64,000 nt of DNA from Hygrophila difformis (Eukaryota; Streptophyta; Magnoliopsida; Lamiales; Acanthaceae): NCBI GenBank assembly GCA_030278955.1, contig JAOANR010000001.1, forward strand, positions 26,355,120-26,419,119. Direction: 5' to 3'. The translations under genes were made by a program, and so were the position numbers. The notes under the pieces were generated by a model, which worked only from the letters and a program-made list of their open reading frames with translations, was not told where the DNA came from and ran no database searches. Positions 11,360-22,905 of the stretch are shown here, piece by piece (the stretch's first letter is position 1; the number at the start of each line of letters is the position of its first letter).

Positions 11360-13243
11360 ATGGACAGGTTCCACAGAATCCTTCCAAACTTGGAACCTTT
11401 ACCCAGACCAAGACCATGGAGGGAAGGGTAAAACCCATATTTTCCCATCCCTGTTCATGGCCTCCGTTTCAACCCTTGTTTTCTTTTAAAACCTTTTGGT
11501 TAAAAATAACACAATGTGGGGTGTGTTCACTCTTGTTTTTTTTTTTTTTTTGTTTCGGGTAAATGTTGCTCTCGGTTTTGAAGAATCCAATTGAAACCTT
11601 TTTGGAAACCCTTAAATCTTGTTTTCAAACGGTTTTTTTAAAAAAAAAAACTGCTCAAGGTTAGAAATTTTCTAAAAAGTTCAAAACTTGAAGGGATAAA
11701 CTGATAAATGTTAGGGTGTGATTTCAAGCACCATGATATCTTTAGTTTTTCTATCTTTGAGTTCTTGACAAAGAAAAATTGAGTTTTTGGTGTTTTTGTT
11801 CAAAACCTTGTTTTTGATCTTGTTTTGTATTCCTGTAGTGTTGTTTTGAAATATTAAGGTGGAGGACCCTCTTTGGGATACCTACCCCTACTGTCTAAAA
11901 ATCTTTTGGAATAAGTGTCACCTTATTTTTGGAAACATGGTACAAGCACCCAATAGGGACTTGCCACTTTTTCACAAGAAAGTGACCTTATGAAAAAGAC
12001 AAAAAGAGTATTAGATTTAATATTTGACTTATGTTCTTTTTGTTCCCAATGGAACTGCAGTGTGAGTAAATAGCAGTATGTTTGTCACCCAACTGCTATC
12101 TTTTTCAAAAATCCAAAATGGGACCACTCACATCCCACCTTCATTAAATAAAATAAGTCAACCCTTTAAAAACTAAAAAAATAGTGTTTGCAATTCTAGG
12201 ATGTTTTAACTGTCCAAAACAGTCCAGGCAATCCAGAAATAGCAGATCCATTACGCCACTCCTCCATTGCACTTTCCAAATTCGAGCATTTCATCTCCAT
12301 CATTCCATCCCATCCCATTTTTGAACAAGTGCCTCGGACTTGTTTAATAAAATTGAAATTCAAACTTTTGGGCCCAATGGCCCATTAAAAATATATAGGG
12401 GCCCAATGACCCCTATCATTTCATAAAAATTTATTTTACCTATGCTTTAAATTAAAAATTCAAGTTGGAAATTTAATAACCTCACATCTAGAGCAAAGCT
12501 CTAAATGTGAGGATGTTGGTTTCTGAACTTGAATAATTTCTGAAAATTATATAAAAATTGGATTCATCACTTCTTATCTTTTCAGGGGCAACCTTCCAAA
12601 CCCAGACCCAGTGCCCAGAGGAACCCAGCTGATGGACCTTCCGCTAGAGCTTTTAGGAGAAATTCTCTCCCGAATCGGGGAGGATGAAATGAAAGAAGTG
12701 TTCAGAGCTAGGAGAACTTGCACAAAGCTGAGGGACGCAGGAAACCTCGCCATCGTCTACAGGCGATGCGAGTTGGATGCGGCTCGGGTGAGGCACTGGC
12801 AGGAGGAGATACGATGGCAGAAAGAAAGATTTCGGCACACATGCACTGAGGCTGGAAACTTCAATCTCCAAATTGTTCCAGCACTCATGGCACTTGTAGA
12901 AGGGGACGAAGAGCGAGCATGCGAGCTGCTACGGCCAGGCATCGAAGACAATCATAAAGCGTCAATCCTCACCCGCGGACTGATGCTCATGAGCAAGATG
13001 GATGAAAGTCAGGTCAATCAGGGGATCGCAATGATCGAGAAGATGGTGACCAGCCGAGAGGTTTTCAACTACACATCCACCAACACCCTCGCGTGGATGG
13101 CAGACAATGATGCCCCTTACCTGTTTGCAGGGCAACCACCCAGAGTTTTCTGCAGAAGAATGCATGCACCCCTGAGAAACCGCGACTGGTGCCTGCGCTG
13201 TGAGCTGACCAGCTACGTCCACTGGCTCCGATACATGTTCTGA
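11360..13243 (+). CDS. F-box protein in the 3' accessory slot of Athila element A (two exons)
   Basis: Probable F-box protein, the substrate-choosing subunit of SCF ubiquitin ligases. Exon 2 encodes an F-box near its start (DLPLELLGEILSRIGEDEMK, then RTCTKLRDAGN), resembling plant F-box proteins of the At2g35280-like group. A helical middle part follows, then a C-terminal Cys/His-containing stretch (FCRRMHA, DWCLRCELT) like the C-terminus of that group. The open frame starts at 12611 on GTG, with the first ATG at 12632. I propose a short leader exon 11360-11427 with ATG, intron 11428-12585 (GTAAAA to TTTTCAG), and exon 2 from 12586; the phases match exactly with no stop, about 240 residues. 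Splicing is inference. The frame is intact although pol beside it is broken. Confidence 0.72.
12480..12517 (+). promoter_or_regulatory. Hairpin plus TGTGAGGATGTTG module, copy 2 of element A
   Basis: The arms at 12480-12494 and 12498-12512 form a 15-bp stem with one mismatch and a 3-base loop; the right arm already contains AAATGTGAGG and is followed by ATGTTGG. It lies inside the proposed intron of the F-box gene, about 70 bases before the acceptor. I did not find this middle copy in element B. Confidence 0.6.
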
Positions 13244-14904
13244 GGAGAGGAAGAAGGAAAGACGAATCCTAGTATGCCCTAGTTCCTTTTTATGCCCTAG
13301 TATTGGCATTATATAAGGGATTTCCTCTTTTGCATGCAGGTTTGCACTAACTGCATAGGAATCCCTTAAAATTATTGTACTTTACCGCTTTCCACAAAAT
13401 TGAACTCATGATTGAGATCTGCAACAATCTTCATTTGCTTCTTTTGAAAAGATGTCTGGCAGTCCGAGATGAATAAGTGACTGTCAGACCAAAAATATGC
13501 TGTTGACACACTCCGTGTGTCAGCAGTACCTCTTTATTGCTTTAAATTAAATAACCAGCAAAAATGTGCATAAACCTGCTCTAAATTCACATGTTGAATT
13601 TAGGCTTGTGATTAAATTTTCAAACTTTTAAACTGGGATAATATAATTGAAAACATGCATGAAATGAATTCCTAAGGTTTTGAGCTATAAAAATTTAATG
13701 ATGCGATCAGCTTATTGGGTAATAAATCTGCATGTTAGAGATTTGGATTGAATAAATTGTTAGAATTAAGCTTTGATTAAATTTGAGAATATTGTATGAC
13801 ATGAATCAACCCAACCTTGTGAGGTTTGAGCCGTGAGTCACTTTTACTCATTCATTTTCTTTGATGTGTGAATCAATTTGATTAAAGGAAACTAGAACTT
13901 GCAATTGGGACCGATTCAAGACCATGCCATATTCCCGAAATCGAGCATATGATCGAGGCACCTAGAAACCCGAATTTTTGGCCTTCTTTTGAAATCCAAA
14001 CCCAAAAATATTTTCCCTTTAGGATTAACCAAGTTGAACCTCTTAAGCCTAATTTTTCTTTGAAACCCACTATACTATTCATAGCCTTATAAAAAGACCA
14101 AGAAATTCAAACCCAAGTGCGCAAGGATAAATTCTATCAAAGGCATTAAAGTTATGATCATCAACTCATCAAATCGGTATTCAATAAACTGATTCAAAAA
14201 AAAAAAAAGAAGAAGAAGAAAGAAAGAGAATGTTGAATTCCATTCAACATCAATAAATTGCAAATGACAAAGCAAATTAGACTTAGTCTAATGTCATGCA
14301 AAAGAAAAGTAAAAGAAAAGAAAAATATTGATGACCATAAATTTTTAAATAAAAATAATGCCAAGTTATGATGGAATAAACTCTTGCCACATCTTAGCCC
14401 AATAAATTTCCTTTCTTACCAAATGTTACAACCGTTTGCCCTGTTATAACCTTAAATAAGACCTCGGGATCTCGATTTGAGGAAATGAGCCGGCGGCGAG
14501 TTGGTCTGATTGCAAGCTTATGGGATAATTTAATTAAAATTGATTTTGAGCGTTCATGATTAAACCCCAATTGAGAGTGAGTGAATTTTCCGATTCTCTT
14601 ATAAGTGAGGCTCTGTTTCATTAAAAATGTTCATGTCATCCTCTAATTCTCATCCTTAATCTTTGCATCTTTCAAACATGATATTCATGAAGGATTGATA
14701 ATAATGTTTGATTTGTAGGCCCGATGTAGTGAGCAAGTATCATTTCATTAAACACTGCAATCAAGGGAACTTAATACTTGTAGTTTTTGGTTGTCTTATC
14801 CCAATCCAAAAAGAATGTGATTTATGAAGCCACGAAAATGAATTGAATATGAAGAGTCCGTGTTCTTAGGAACATTGACTCTGACTGCTCGGGGTCGATC
14901 AGTA
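13244..14904 (+). other. Long conserved 3' untranslated region of element A
   Basis: About 1.7 kb between the accessory gene and the 3' LTR without a convincing gene. From about 13440 it aligns by eye with 62420-63870 of element B over nearly its full length, including blocks such as cttgcaattggga, accatgccatattccc and gacctcgggatctcgatttgagg. Such conservation in a non-coding part, while the accessory genes differ entirely, points to an RNA or cDNA function. It includes the two hairpins listed separately. Confidence 0.65.
13454..13526 (+). ncRNA. Tandem conserved hairpins in 3' UTR of element A
   Basis: Hairpin 1 pairs 13454-13464 (GTCTGGCAGTC) with 13479-13489 (GACTGTCAGAC), with a 14-base loop CGAGATGAATAAGT. 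Hairpin 2 pairs 13500-13511 with 13515-13526 around the loop TCC, with one G-U pair. Element B has both hairpins at 62435-62470 and 62482-62504 with changed but compensated stems and nearly the same first loop. This is a structural element of the element transcript, not a separate RNA gene. Confidence 0.6.
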
Positions 14905-14920
14905 TTAAATGTGAGGATGT
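14905..14920 (+). promoter_or_regulatory. Plus-strand priming region before 3' LTR, element A
   Basis: ttaaatgtgaggatgt directly precedes the 3' LTR start TGATAATGG at 14921. It is only partly purine-rich, but position and exact conservation before the B 3' LTR (63866-63881) mark it as the likely polypurine-tract equivalent. A weak stem (actg...cagt) lies just upstream. Confidence 0.6.
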
Positions 14921-17900
14921 TGATAATGGCCAGAAATGACCATTATTTTCAATCCATTTCCGTGTCTGAAACGGGCATTTGATCGCATTCCGGTCTTATA
15001 TTAAATAAGAAAGCAGTAGAATTGGACTGATTTATGCATAATTGTAAAAATGTTGAGCTGGTATGAAAAATGCATATATGTGTAATTTTATTACACATTT
15101 ATGTTAGAAAAATCCAAAAACATGAGAAAAAGAAAGGGAAACAAAAAGATGGGAAAAGAAATGAAAAACCCACAAAAAGTCGAATTTTCAGGATATTACG
15201 ACGCTAGACGCAACTACGGCGCTAAACATGGATAGCGCCGTAGCTTGGTCTAGCGCCGTAGGAGGTAATCAAAGCAGCAGTCTGAAGAGGAGCGGACGGC
15301 GTTAAACAGGGATAGCGCCGTAATCAAGCATAGCGCCGTAGAAGAAGGATAGCGCCGTAGGCTGTCCATTCAGAAGCAAGAGTGTCTTTGGGATGGAAGA
15401 CTACGACGCTACACCTGTAGCGCCGTAGCAAGGATAGCGCCGTAAGCCACCTATAGCGTCGTAAGCCTTGCCAGAATTCAAATTTCAAGGCCTGGGGGCC
15501 CATGTGCCTAGGGTTTCCCACCTATAAATAGAGGTGTTGACTCCCTGGTCTTGTCACTTCACCACATTCTCAAACTTGAAGACAAGAGGCTGTTCTTGAG
15601 AGTAGTGTAGGTTAGTTAGATTAGTTAGTTTTATTTTTATGTATTATTTAATTTCTGCACCTAGATTAGTTAAATAATGCATAGATTAGTGTTATTTTAG
15701 GGTTTCCAGTAGGATAGCCACTGTCTCCCCCTCTTTACAGTTTTGTTAAACCTTTATTTAGGTTTGAAATACCCAAATGATGGGTAATATCAAACCATTT
15801 TATGAAAAACGGGAAGTTAATCTTTGAAAGTATCCGAAAAACATGAAATGGACATGGGTCTATGGATTTAATGCTTTATTTTTGGTTTCATGACCATTTG
15901 GTCATTTTGGCTTACTGTTTCATGTGGGTTTTCTGTTTTCTTTTCATTTTTTTTGGGATTCATGCATGAATGTTGGTTGAAAACCCTCATTTGGGTTTGT
16001 GGTTCATGAGTGTGTAGTTTAGTATAGTTTTATCCACTGTTTTACATTTCTTGCATCTTATTTTCACTGTTTTTAGCTTGTTATTTCATTTTAATGCATT
16101 TGTGAATCATGAACTCAAGAATAGGGCTTGCAATCGCAGAGATTGCATTACCCGAACAACAACATGCTTCTGGGCTAGCTACGACGCTAACCGCCCTACG
16201 GCGCTATCCTCTATCCTAGGATAGCGTCGTAGGTGAGGTATAGCGCCGTAGTTGCCCAGAACTTAAACAAAATATTGCCCTACGGCACTAAACCAACGGC
16301 GCTATCCTCAGATAGCGTCGTAATTTCTGTTTAGCGCCGTAGGTCCCCTAATTTCTCTATCTCTCAGAACCCACCTACGGCACTATCCTCACGACGCTAT
16401 CCGAGGACAGCGCCGTCATTTAACGTTTAGCGCCGTAGTATCCCTTCTTTTTCCAAAAACTTCTAATTTCTCAAATCACCTACGACGCTACACCTACGAC
16501 GCTATATTAGTATAGCGCCGTAGTAGTGTATAGCGCCGTAATTACCCCTTTTAATCCAAATTTATTTTCTCTCTTGCACCAACCCATGACGACGCTACCC
16601 TCACGACGTTATCCTAGGATAGCGCCGTCACATCTGTCTAGCGTCGTAATCAGCATCTTCATGCAGATTTTCCATTCTCCATGTTCATCACTAATTAATT
16701 GAACCCTCTAGTCATTAATGATTCATGAGTCTAATTAGCAATAATTAAATCATCAATTATTATGATTAGAGGACCTTTGTTCAATTGCCATTAAAATAAT
16801 TTTCTATAAACAAAATCATGATGTCTTAAACAGATAATCCGGACTGTAATTAATTACGGTAGGAGGGATTATTCAAGCCATCAATTATGGATTGATTCCA
16901 TCACCTTGCATGAGAAACCAATGTCTCTCATGCAAGTTCTTCCTCTCATTTCATTTCATTTTGTCTTTTGTGTATTGTGTGTAACAATTAGTAAAGAATA
17001 CATCAGACTAATTTTGGCGGGTATTCCCTCATGGATAACTAGCTCGTATTCTGGGTATTAATTACTAAATGTTATTTTGCATGGTTTGTATAGAAATCAG
17101 TGGAAGCCTTGGCGGTTTGTCCATCCTGGACTATAATAGCTGCTCAACTGACTCCTATCCAGATACAGTTTTATTTTACTTATATTATTTCCAAACCCAA
17201 ATTCCAATCTGTAGTAAAACTCTGCTAATGTCTGTCAACATTAGCTGATAAGTACTACAGAGAGGAAGCATGTAGGTTTTTATCCGAATTCACAGATAGT
17301 GGAGGCCCAACTGGTATTGACACTACCATTTTAGGGTCTAAGCTATCTAAATTCACTCCATCCGAGTGATTGGGAAATTGGACAGTAGATGTTTACAGTC
17401 CACCCAATTATTCGGCCACTACTTTGGTCTCCTGACCACTTCATACCTGTGTTTCACCTTCTGTCTAGACCCGCATCTATATTTTGGGTCAATTAATTTT
17501 ACACTTCCATATATCCTTATGCATGTTATTATTATGTACTATTGTGGTCTGTAATTATTTTGGGATCCTTCCCTTGGACAATAGAAGTCTAGATCTTAAA
17601 CAGATATTGCTTATTAACTTCCGACAAAAATCTCTTTATAAAATCCGGATCTAAGTAAGGGATGAATTCCACAGTTATGACTAATTCATATCCGACTGGG
17701 GGTTGATTTTGGGAAATTAGAAGCAGAGTCAGCGATTAGGTCTCATCTAGGCTGAAAGGATCTGTGCTTTAACTGAGAGTCTAGTACCTGTTTAGGGAAT
17801 GATTTTCAAATCCATTATTTTCCAAAATTGCTGTTTGTTGGGAATCTAAGATTAAATATTACACCGAGATGGGGTCCACTTGGATTCAAATACAGTGTGG

Positions 17901-19444
17901 TAAATAATTTTAGAGGAACATTATCTAGGCCTTGGTTATTTTCTAAGATAGGGTTGAGTATTCTTTCAACTGCTATCCTCTTCTGCCAGAGCCTATTTTT
18001 GAGTCCTGAGTGAGTGCATCCGGAACGAACTAATTTATTAGTTCGTTTCATTAGTTTGTATCTCATAACCACCCGACGGGAAGTGAACACTGCGAGCGGT
18101 TCACCGAGAATAGGGAATTCTTGATCCACATCCGGTCATTCTGACTGGAGGCTTTCCTTTATTACCAGGGTCAGACCTTCAAAACCTCCGAGTGATAGGT
18201 TTTAAATGCTTTCTTTAACGCTTCCTTTTACCGCTTTCTTTTAACTGCCATCTCTAGAGGTCACTCAGTTGTATTGAGAGTTGCGTAACTGCCACTAGGA
18301 CTGAGAGTTAAGGGATAGTTCAGGGCTTAATTAGAATCTTTGGGTGTGACATGGGGGAGTGATAGTAGTACTTGGCATTTCAATAAATGATTTGTCGGGT
18401 GTTGCTTTTCCACCGCGGATGAAGTAACATACCCAGGCCAGGGCAGTTACAAATTTGTAGTATCTTAGAATATGTGGTCTTAAGAACATGTAAACTCATA
18501 TTGTAAGTACCTGTCTGTTAAAGGGAAAGCATTATTGAGAGCATGAGAATTAGCTATCTGATAGAATTATCCCAAGCCAAGATCTGTGTATAAAAATGGA
18601 AGTTTAATACTGTTGTATCTAAATCTTGTCCAATTTTCATTCTTTTCTTCCTGTCCCTTCTGTCCACATTATGATTCAGCTTCACAGCTGGCATAGTGTA
18701 ATTATTCATTGTTTTCATAGATAGTGTTTATCGCATTTTTAGAGTAATTCTACCCGCTTTCTAGAATAGACTCATTTGCTTGTAGAATAGATTTAAACGC
18801 TTTTATAGTTTAGTTTAAATTCATGTCAGTAGATGATTAATCACTTTTCAAACCATTGGAGCAATACGAATGGAAAATCTAGTAAAACGACGTGGGCCCT
18901 GCTTCTATCGCACATCCTCCAGTGAACGATCCGGTCTTACTATAAATTACTGCAATTTTTGACACCGTGTGCTTTCGGGCCACAGTTTCTTAAACACGAG
19001 TAATAAAAACGTGACAACCTATAAATATATCCCTACTCACAACTCCGCCATCATAAATTGGTTTCATTAAATAAAATCGAAAACCAGGATTATGAATTTT
19101 CAGAAAATACTCATACAGTGGGAATGTGTCAAAAGTTTCATGGCGCGAATCTTCATGACATGAAATTATGATAAATTTCATGATGCAAATTGCCAGGGAC
19201 CTTCAGTGTGATAGACTGAAGGTCAAGATTAAACTATCTATCTCGGCTGCACCGTGAAAGTTGTCAAGAGTTTCATGCCAGGGAGGTCCACAGCGCAGTT
19301 TGAAATCAGAGTACCCCACATGAGTAGTAAAAAGTGAAATATATCCTTAAACCCCTTTCCCATGAATCATAACTCTTTTCATTTAATAAATTTAACCTGG
19401 GATATTTTAGAAAATACTCGTGCGGGAAATTGTCAAAAGTTTCA
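14921..19444 (+). repeat. 3' LTR of Athila element A (complete)
   Basis: Complete LTR of 4,524 bp from TGATAATGG to TTTCA. It repeats the two signature clusters (about 15198-15465 and 16180-16650), a TATA box at 15523-15530 and the iterated LTR-end copies. It carries a 7-bp insertion (ctatcct) in cluster 2 relative to the 5' LTR near 16207. The next bases, ccaac, should be the target duplication; the matching copy left of the element lies outside the window. Confidence 0.95.
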
Positions 19445-20494
19445 CCAACGCAAGATCTGCAATCCGTCTCTGTCTAATAGCTTGCCATCCCGAGTAGCCA
19501 CAGACTGATTAGCTAAAGGAAAGCACAACGGTGTTTTCGGCAGGCAATCTTTCGGATCAGGGTGAGCCACACCATGAAATAAGCACGGGAAGTACAGCTG
19601 AATCCATAGCTGTATAAACCATAAAGGGCCTGAAGCCTGGCCAGCAGGATCTGTCCCTTGGGCGAGCGAATTGGCTACCTTCGACATCCCATTGAACAAA
19701 GTAGCAAAAAGGTATGAGCCAATCGCCAAAGTATCACGGAGGTCACTATCAACAATGGCCAGAACATAAGGCAAAGCAGTACGTAGCACGGTGCGGGCAC
19801 TAGAGCAAACAATGAACCGGCTGAACCACATCAAGAGGAATGCAACATGCTCATTGTGTGTAGGGGGTCCATTCACTCGGTTGTGATTAATGAAAGCTGT
19901 ATACCATTTGGATTCTTTGCCTGCGGGGCAGATCATGTCACCAAGATGAGAATCCTCAGCATCAATGGACTGGGTCAACTCCGAGCCAACAACAGACAGT
20001 CCCGTAATCATCATGACATCCAAGAGGGTGGGACCTACGAAACCACATAGAAGCTGGAAGGCGTTGACTGAAGAATTCCAGAAGCCCATAAAGTAGTAGA
20101 GCATACGATGGTCAAGTACAATAGTCTTCATAGACAAGAGTATGGCGTCTCCAATTCCCCGTTCATCCCCTTCTCTGGAATATGATCTCCGCATTCTGCG
20201 GGCCCAGTCAATGTATCGCTCTGTGCTGTTCCTTTCCGTCGAAAGCGTCGGGTTTTTCTTTTTGCGCTTGGGGGCTGACTTGGTAGCACATGATGGATAG
20301 GACCGAATGACTTTAGTGCAGGAGATGAAGGCTCTGGTAAAGGCCGCCTGAGTAATAGGGAGTGAGCAAGATAGGAAGTCATGGGCAGTCGCTCCATGTG
20401 CACCAGTACGATAAAAAGGGCGGAGGACAGGCACCAGCTCCTCCCTATCAAAGTCATAGGCCTCATCGTCAGATGAAGGGAGGTCCTCCATATC
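19445..20494 (-). pseudogene. Plant mobile domain protein, C-terminus cut off by element A
   Basis: Minus-strand exon starting at an acceptor (TTCAATGTGTAG) at 20495-20496, with its first ATG at 20491. It encodes a plant mobile domain (aminotransferase-like family): FMGFWNSSVNAFQLLCGFVGPTLLDVMMITGLSVVG and the later GPLWFIQLWIQLYFP stretch are typical of the family. The same layout is seen in the antisense gene of element C (43746-40526), which suggests this was the antisense gene of an older Tat-type element E lying in plus orientation. Insertion of A removed the C-terminus and later exons. Members occur both as host genes (MAIL/MAIN type) and inside Ty3/gypsy elements; here the transposon origin is more likely. 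Confidence 0.7.
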
Positions 20495-20575
20495 CTACAC
20501 ATTGAAGAGAGGCTAAGAAGTTATATGAGGAAAAAATCAAATTAAATAAGTGATAAGGAAAATTCATGCACTAAC

Positions 20576-20791
20576 CTGGGGAGACGGAACACGAGGATGC
20601 ACGGAACCAGCGAATCCGGGCGTGCGACCATGCTGGGACGCAATGTATGCCTGACCGGCTGCTTTCAGCCTGAGTACAGTGTCTGGCAACTCATTTCTGG
20701 CAGCTGACGTCCCTATAGGGGCAGGCAATGTCGAAGCTACAACATCCGAGGGCTGTACGACAGAATCTTTACCAGTGGAACTCACCAAAGC
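20576..20791 (-). pseudogene. Linker exon upstream of the plant mobile domain exon
   Basis: Minus-strand open stretch bounded by splice-like sites: acceptor AATGTAG before 20791 and donor CCCAG followed by GTTAGT at 20575. It encodes a Ser/Pro/Ala-rich segment without a recognisable domain (for example SDVVASTLPAPIGTSAA). The intron to the mobile-domain exon would be about 80 bases. The exon model is inference from splice sites and open frame. Confidence 0.45.
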
Positions 20792-20867
20792 CTACATTAC
20801 GAAACAGATTAAATCCTCATCTATTGGGAACCACATTAAGGAAAAGAAAATTGAATGCTAAAGGATT

Positions 20868-22905
20868 TCAGTCAAACCTGAAAAGCCGGTGTGCGAGAGG
20901 ACAAGGCTGCGAAACCTGAGCCTGCAGGTGGCAAAGTGGCGGCCTGCGCCCCTGATGTGGCGGCCGATCCTCCACATGTGGAGGCTGATACTCCAGAGGT
21001 GGCAGCTGGATCTCGAAATAAAGATCGAGGTTCCTTCCCCATACCGTGGCCGAAAAATGGTGTAGTGACGACCCGAGTTTGCAACGAGGCAGCCTATAGG
21101 ATGATTTCATTAAGTCTTAAGAGTGTGGATGTTGCTGAAAAGTTTAGATGGCAAAACAAAGGATATACTATGGGTCGAAACAAACCTGAACATTGGTCGA
21201 ACGCGGGGCCACAGTCCCAAAAGGCTGCGAAGTGGCGGCTGAGGGTCTCCCAATGGCGGCCTGGGCTGATGAAGTGGCGGCCTGCATGGAATTTCCATGA
21301 GAACTTATGTCGTAGAGCAGGTCAATAAAATCAAGAAAAGCTAAGAAAGTGTCGTGCAAGGAGACGAACCTGAGTAACAGCCGAACACGAAGTAACGCGG
21401 CCAGAAGGCAATCCAGTGGCGGCCTGACTGGGGAGAATGGCGGCTGGCACACCCTTATAGGCGGCCGGGGCGCAGAGAGTGGCGACTGAGGCTTCCCTAG
21501 TGGCGGCCAAGGTCTCTCCATGGGCAGCCTCAGTGGAGGCCTGAATAGATGTAAGTCGTTTCGCCGAGTCCTAAATCATCAAATAACGAAGGTGGTGAGC
21601 CTAGGTTGTCTAAGTTATTAAATAACAAGACCCAAACAGATAACACCACAAGATTGAAACACAAGACACCATTACAAGCACGAGTGGCGGCCAAAAGGTA
21701 CTAAGTGGCGGCCGGAGCACTCTTCAAGGCGACTGAGGCTTCTGCTAGGGCGGCCTGTGGCCTGGACAAATGGTGTGGGTGGTTTCGCCAAATGGCGGCC
21801 AACAACATAGGGTTTATGAGCCTAAGATTAAAAACGCCAAATGTCTGCGAGTACAGGTGGCGGCCAAGAAGCGCATTAGGGCGGCCGATGCCCTCTTCAT
21901 GGCGGTCGGAGTGTCTCAGGTGGCGGCCAAAGCAAGTTGATGAGCCTAAGATTATCTAAGTTATTAGACAAAAAGATTCAAACGAGACGCCATTACAAGC
22001 ACAAGTGGCGGCCAAGAAAGGGTGAGTGGCGGCTGAGAGCCTACTTGTGGCAGCCGAAGCACCTTAGATGGCGGCCCTAGGGCCCAGAGTGGCGGCTGAG
22101 CTCGCAGTTTTGTGGTTCAGCGGGTAGGATAAGTTGTATTGCTAAAATCCTAAGTCATCAAAGCAATCTAAGACTACACCATGAGATACTTAGAAGTGTC
22201 TATTAAGCCTTAAGTAGATCAAGAAAAAGCGTGGTTTGGCGATCCTATCCTAAACCATCGAATAACAAGCAAGGCAGAATTATATGAACAATGAGGCACA
22301 TGGATCAATCCTCAATACAGTAAAAGGAATCGAACAAAACAAGAAACGAAGCAAACCTGGGTGGTCATGGCGACAGTGGCGGCCGAAGTGCCTGTGATGG
22401 CAGCTGAGGATGGATTCGTGGCGGCTGAGGATGGATTCATGGCGGCCAGGGTGTCCTGGGTGGCGGCCTGAAGGCCTTGGGCGGCGGCCGAGTCTTCAAC
22501 TGATTCGGAGACTCGCATTGAGGAGGTCATGACGTTGGGCAGCGATGGCGACCCAGACAACGCAAAAAGGCAGCTGACGAGCTACATATGGCGGCCGGGC
22601 AGCGTGAAGTGGCGACCAGGACTCCCAAAGATGGCGGCTTGAAGGTGCAAAGTGGCGGCCAGATTCTCAACACGGCGTACGTAAAAGGTCTCTTGGCGGC
22701 ACGGAGGACAAGCAAAGTGGCGGCCAGGGCGTCGCTGATGGCGGCCAAGGAGCGTCAGATGGCGGCCCAAGAGGTTTCGATGGCGGCTGCTCGGCGACAA
22801 ATCAAGAACGCTCCAAATAGCATCCATGGCGGAAGGAAGCCTTCCAAGGGCGGCCAAGAGGCTCCGGATGGCGGCTGGTGCGGCGAACTAAGATGCGAAC
22901 CATAT
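20868..22905 (-). repeat. Array of duplicated exons encoding Ala-Ala-Thr octapeptide repeats
   Basis: GTGGCGGCC-like 9-mers recur about every 24 bp in clusters near 20930-21010, 21235-21290, 21415-21530, 21685-21930, 22005-22100, 22375-22500 and 22590-22875, separated by AT-richer DNA. On the minus strand they read as 8-residue repeats with core SAAT (for example SSAATNPS). Several clusters end at CAG followed by GTTTG or GTTCG (20878, 21187, 21372, 22357), like donor sites, so the array looks like repeatedly duplicated exons of the gene that continues into the mobile-domain exon. All copies run in one direction, unlike the inverted modules of A and B. Some are interrupted by stops, so the gene is probably dead. 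Confidence 0.55.

Larger units (their letters stand above)
1..19444 (+). mobile_element. Athila-type Ty3/gypsy LTR retrotransposon A (5' end cut by window)
   Basis: The same roughly 4.4 kb sequence occurs at 1-4366 and 15072-19444 as a direct repeat. The downstream copy begins with TGATAATGG at 14921 and ends with TTTCA at 19444, giving a TG...CA LTR of 4,524 bp. The upstream copy is followed directly by an 18-base site complementary to the 3' end of plant tRNA-Asp, the primer typical of Athila. Between the LTRs lie gag, protease, reverse transcriptase, RNase H and integrase in Ty3/gypsy order, then about 4.4 kb of 3' region with an extra spliced gene. By eye I count about 27 substitutions and one 7-bp indel between the LTRs, roughly 0.6 percent, so the insertion is young. 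It sits inside an antisense gene at 19445. The left target duplication is outside the window. Confidence 0.95.

Noticed and set aside
10905..11438. Minus-strand open frame of 177 codons through cluster 3, and similar short frames at 253-450 and 15324-15521 with LRRY repeats
   Set aside because: The LRRY peptides simply translate the TACGGCGCTA word; the frame has no domain and overlaps the proposed leader exon and palindromes.
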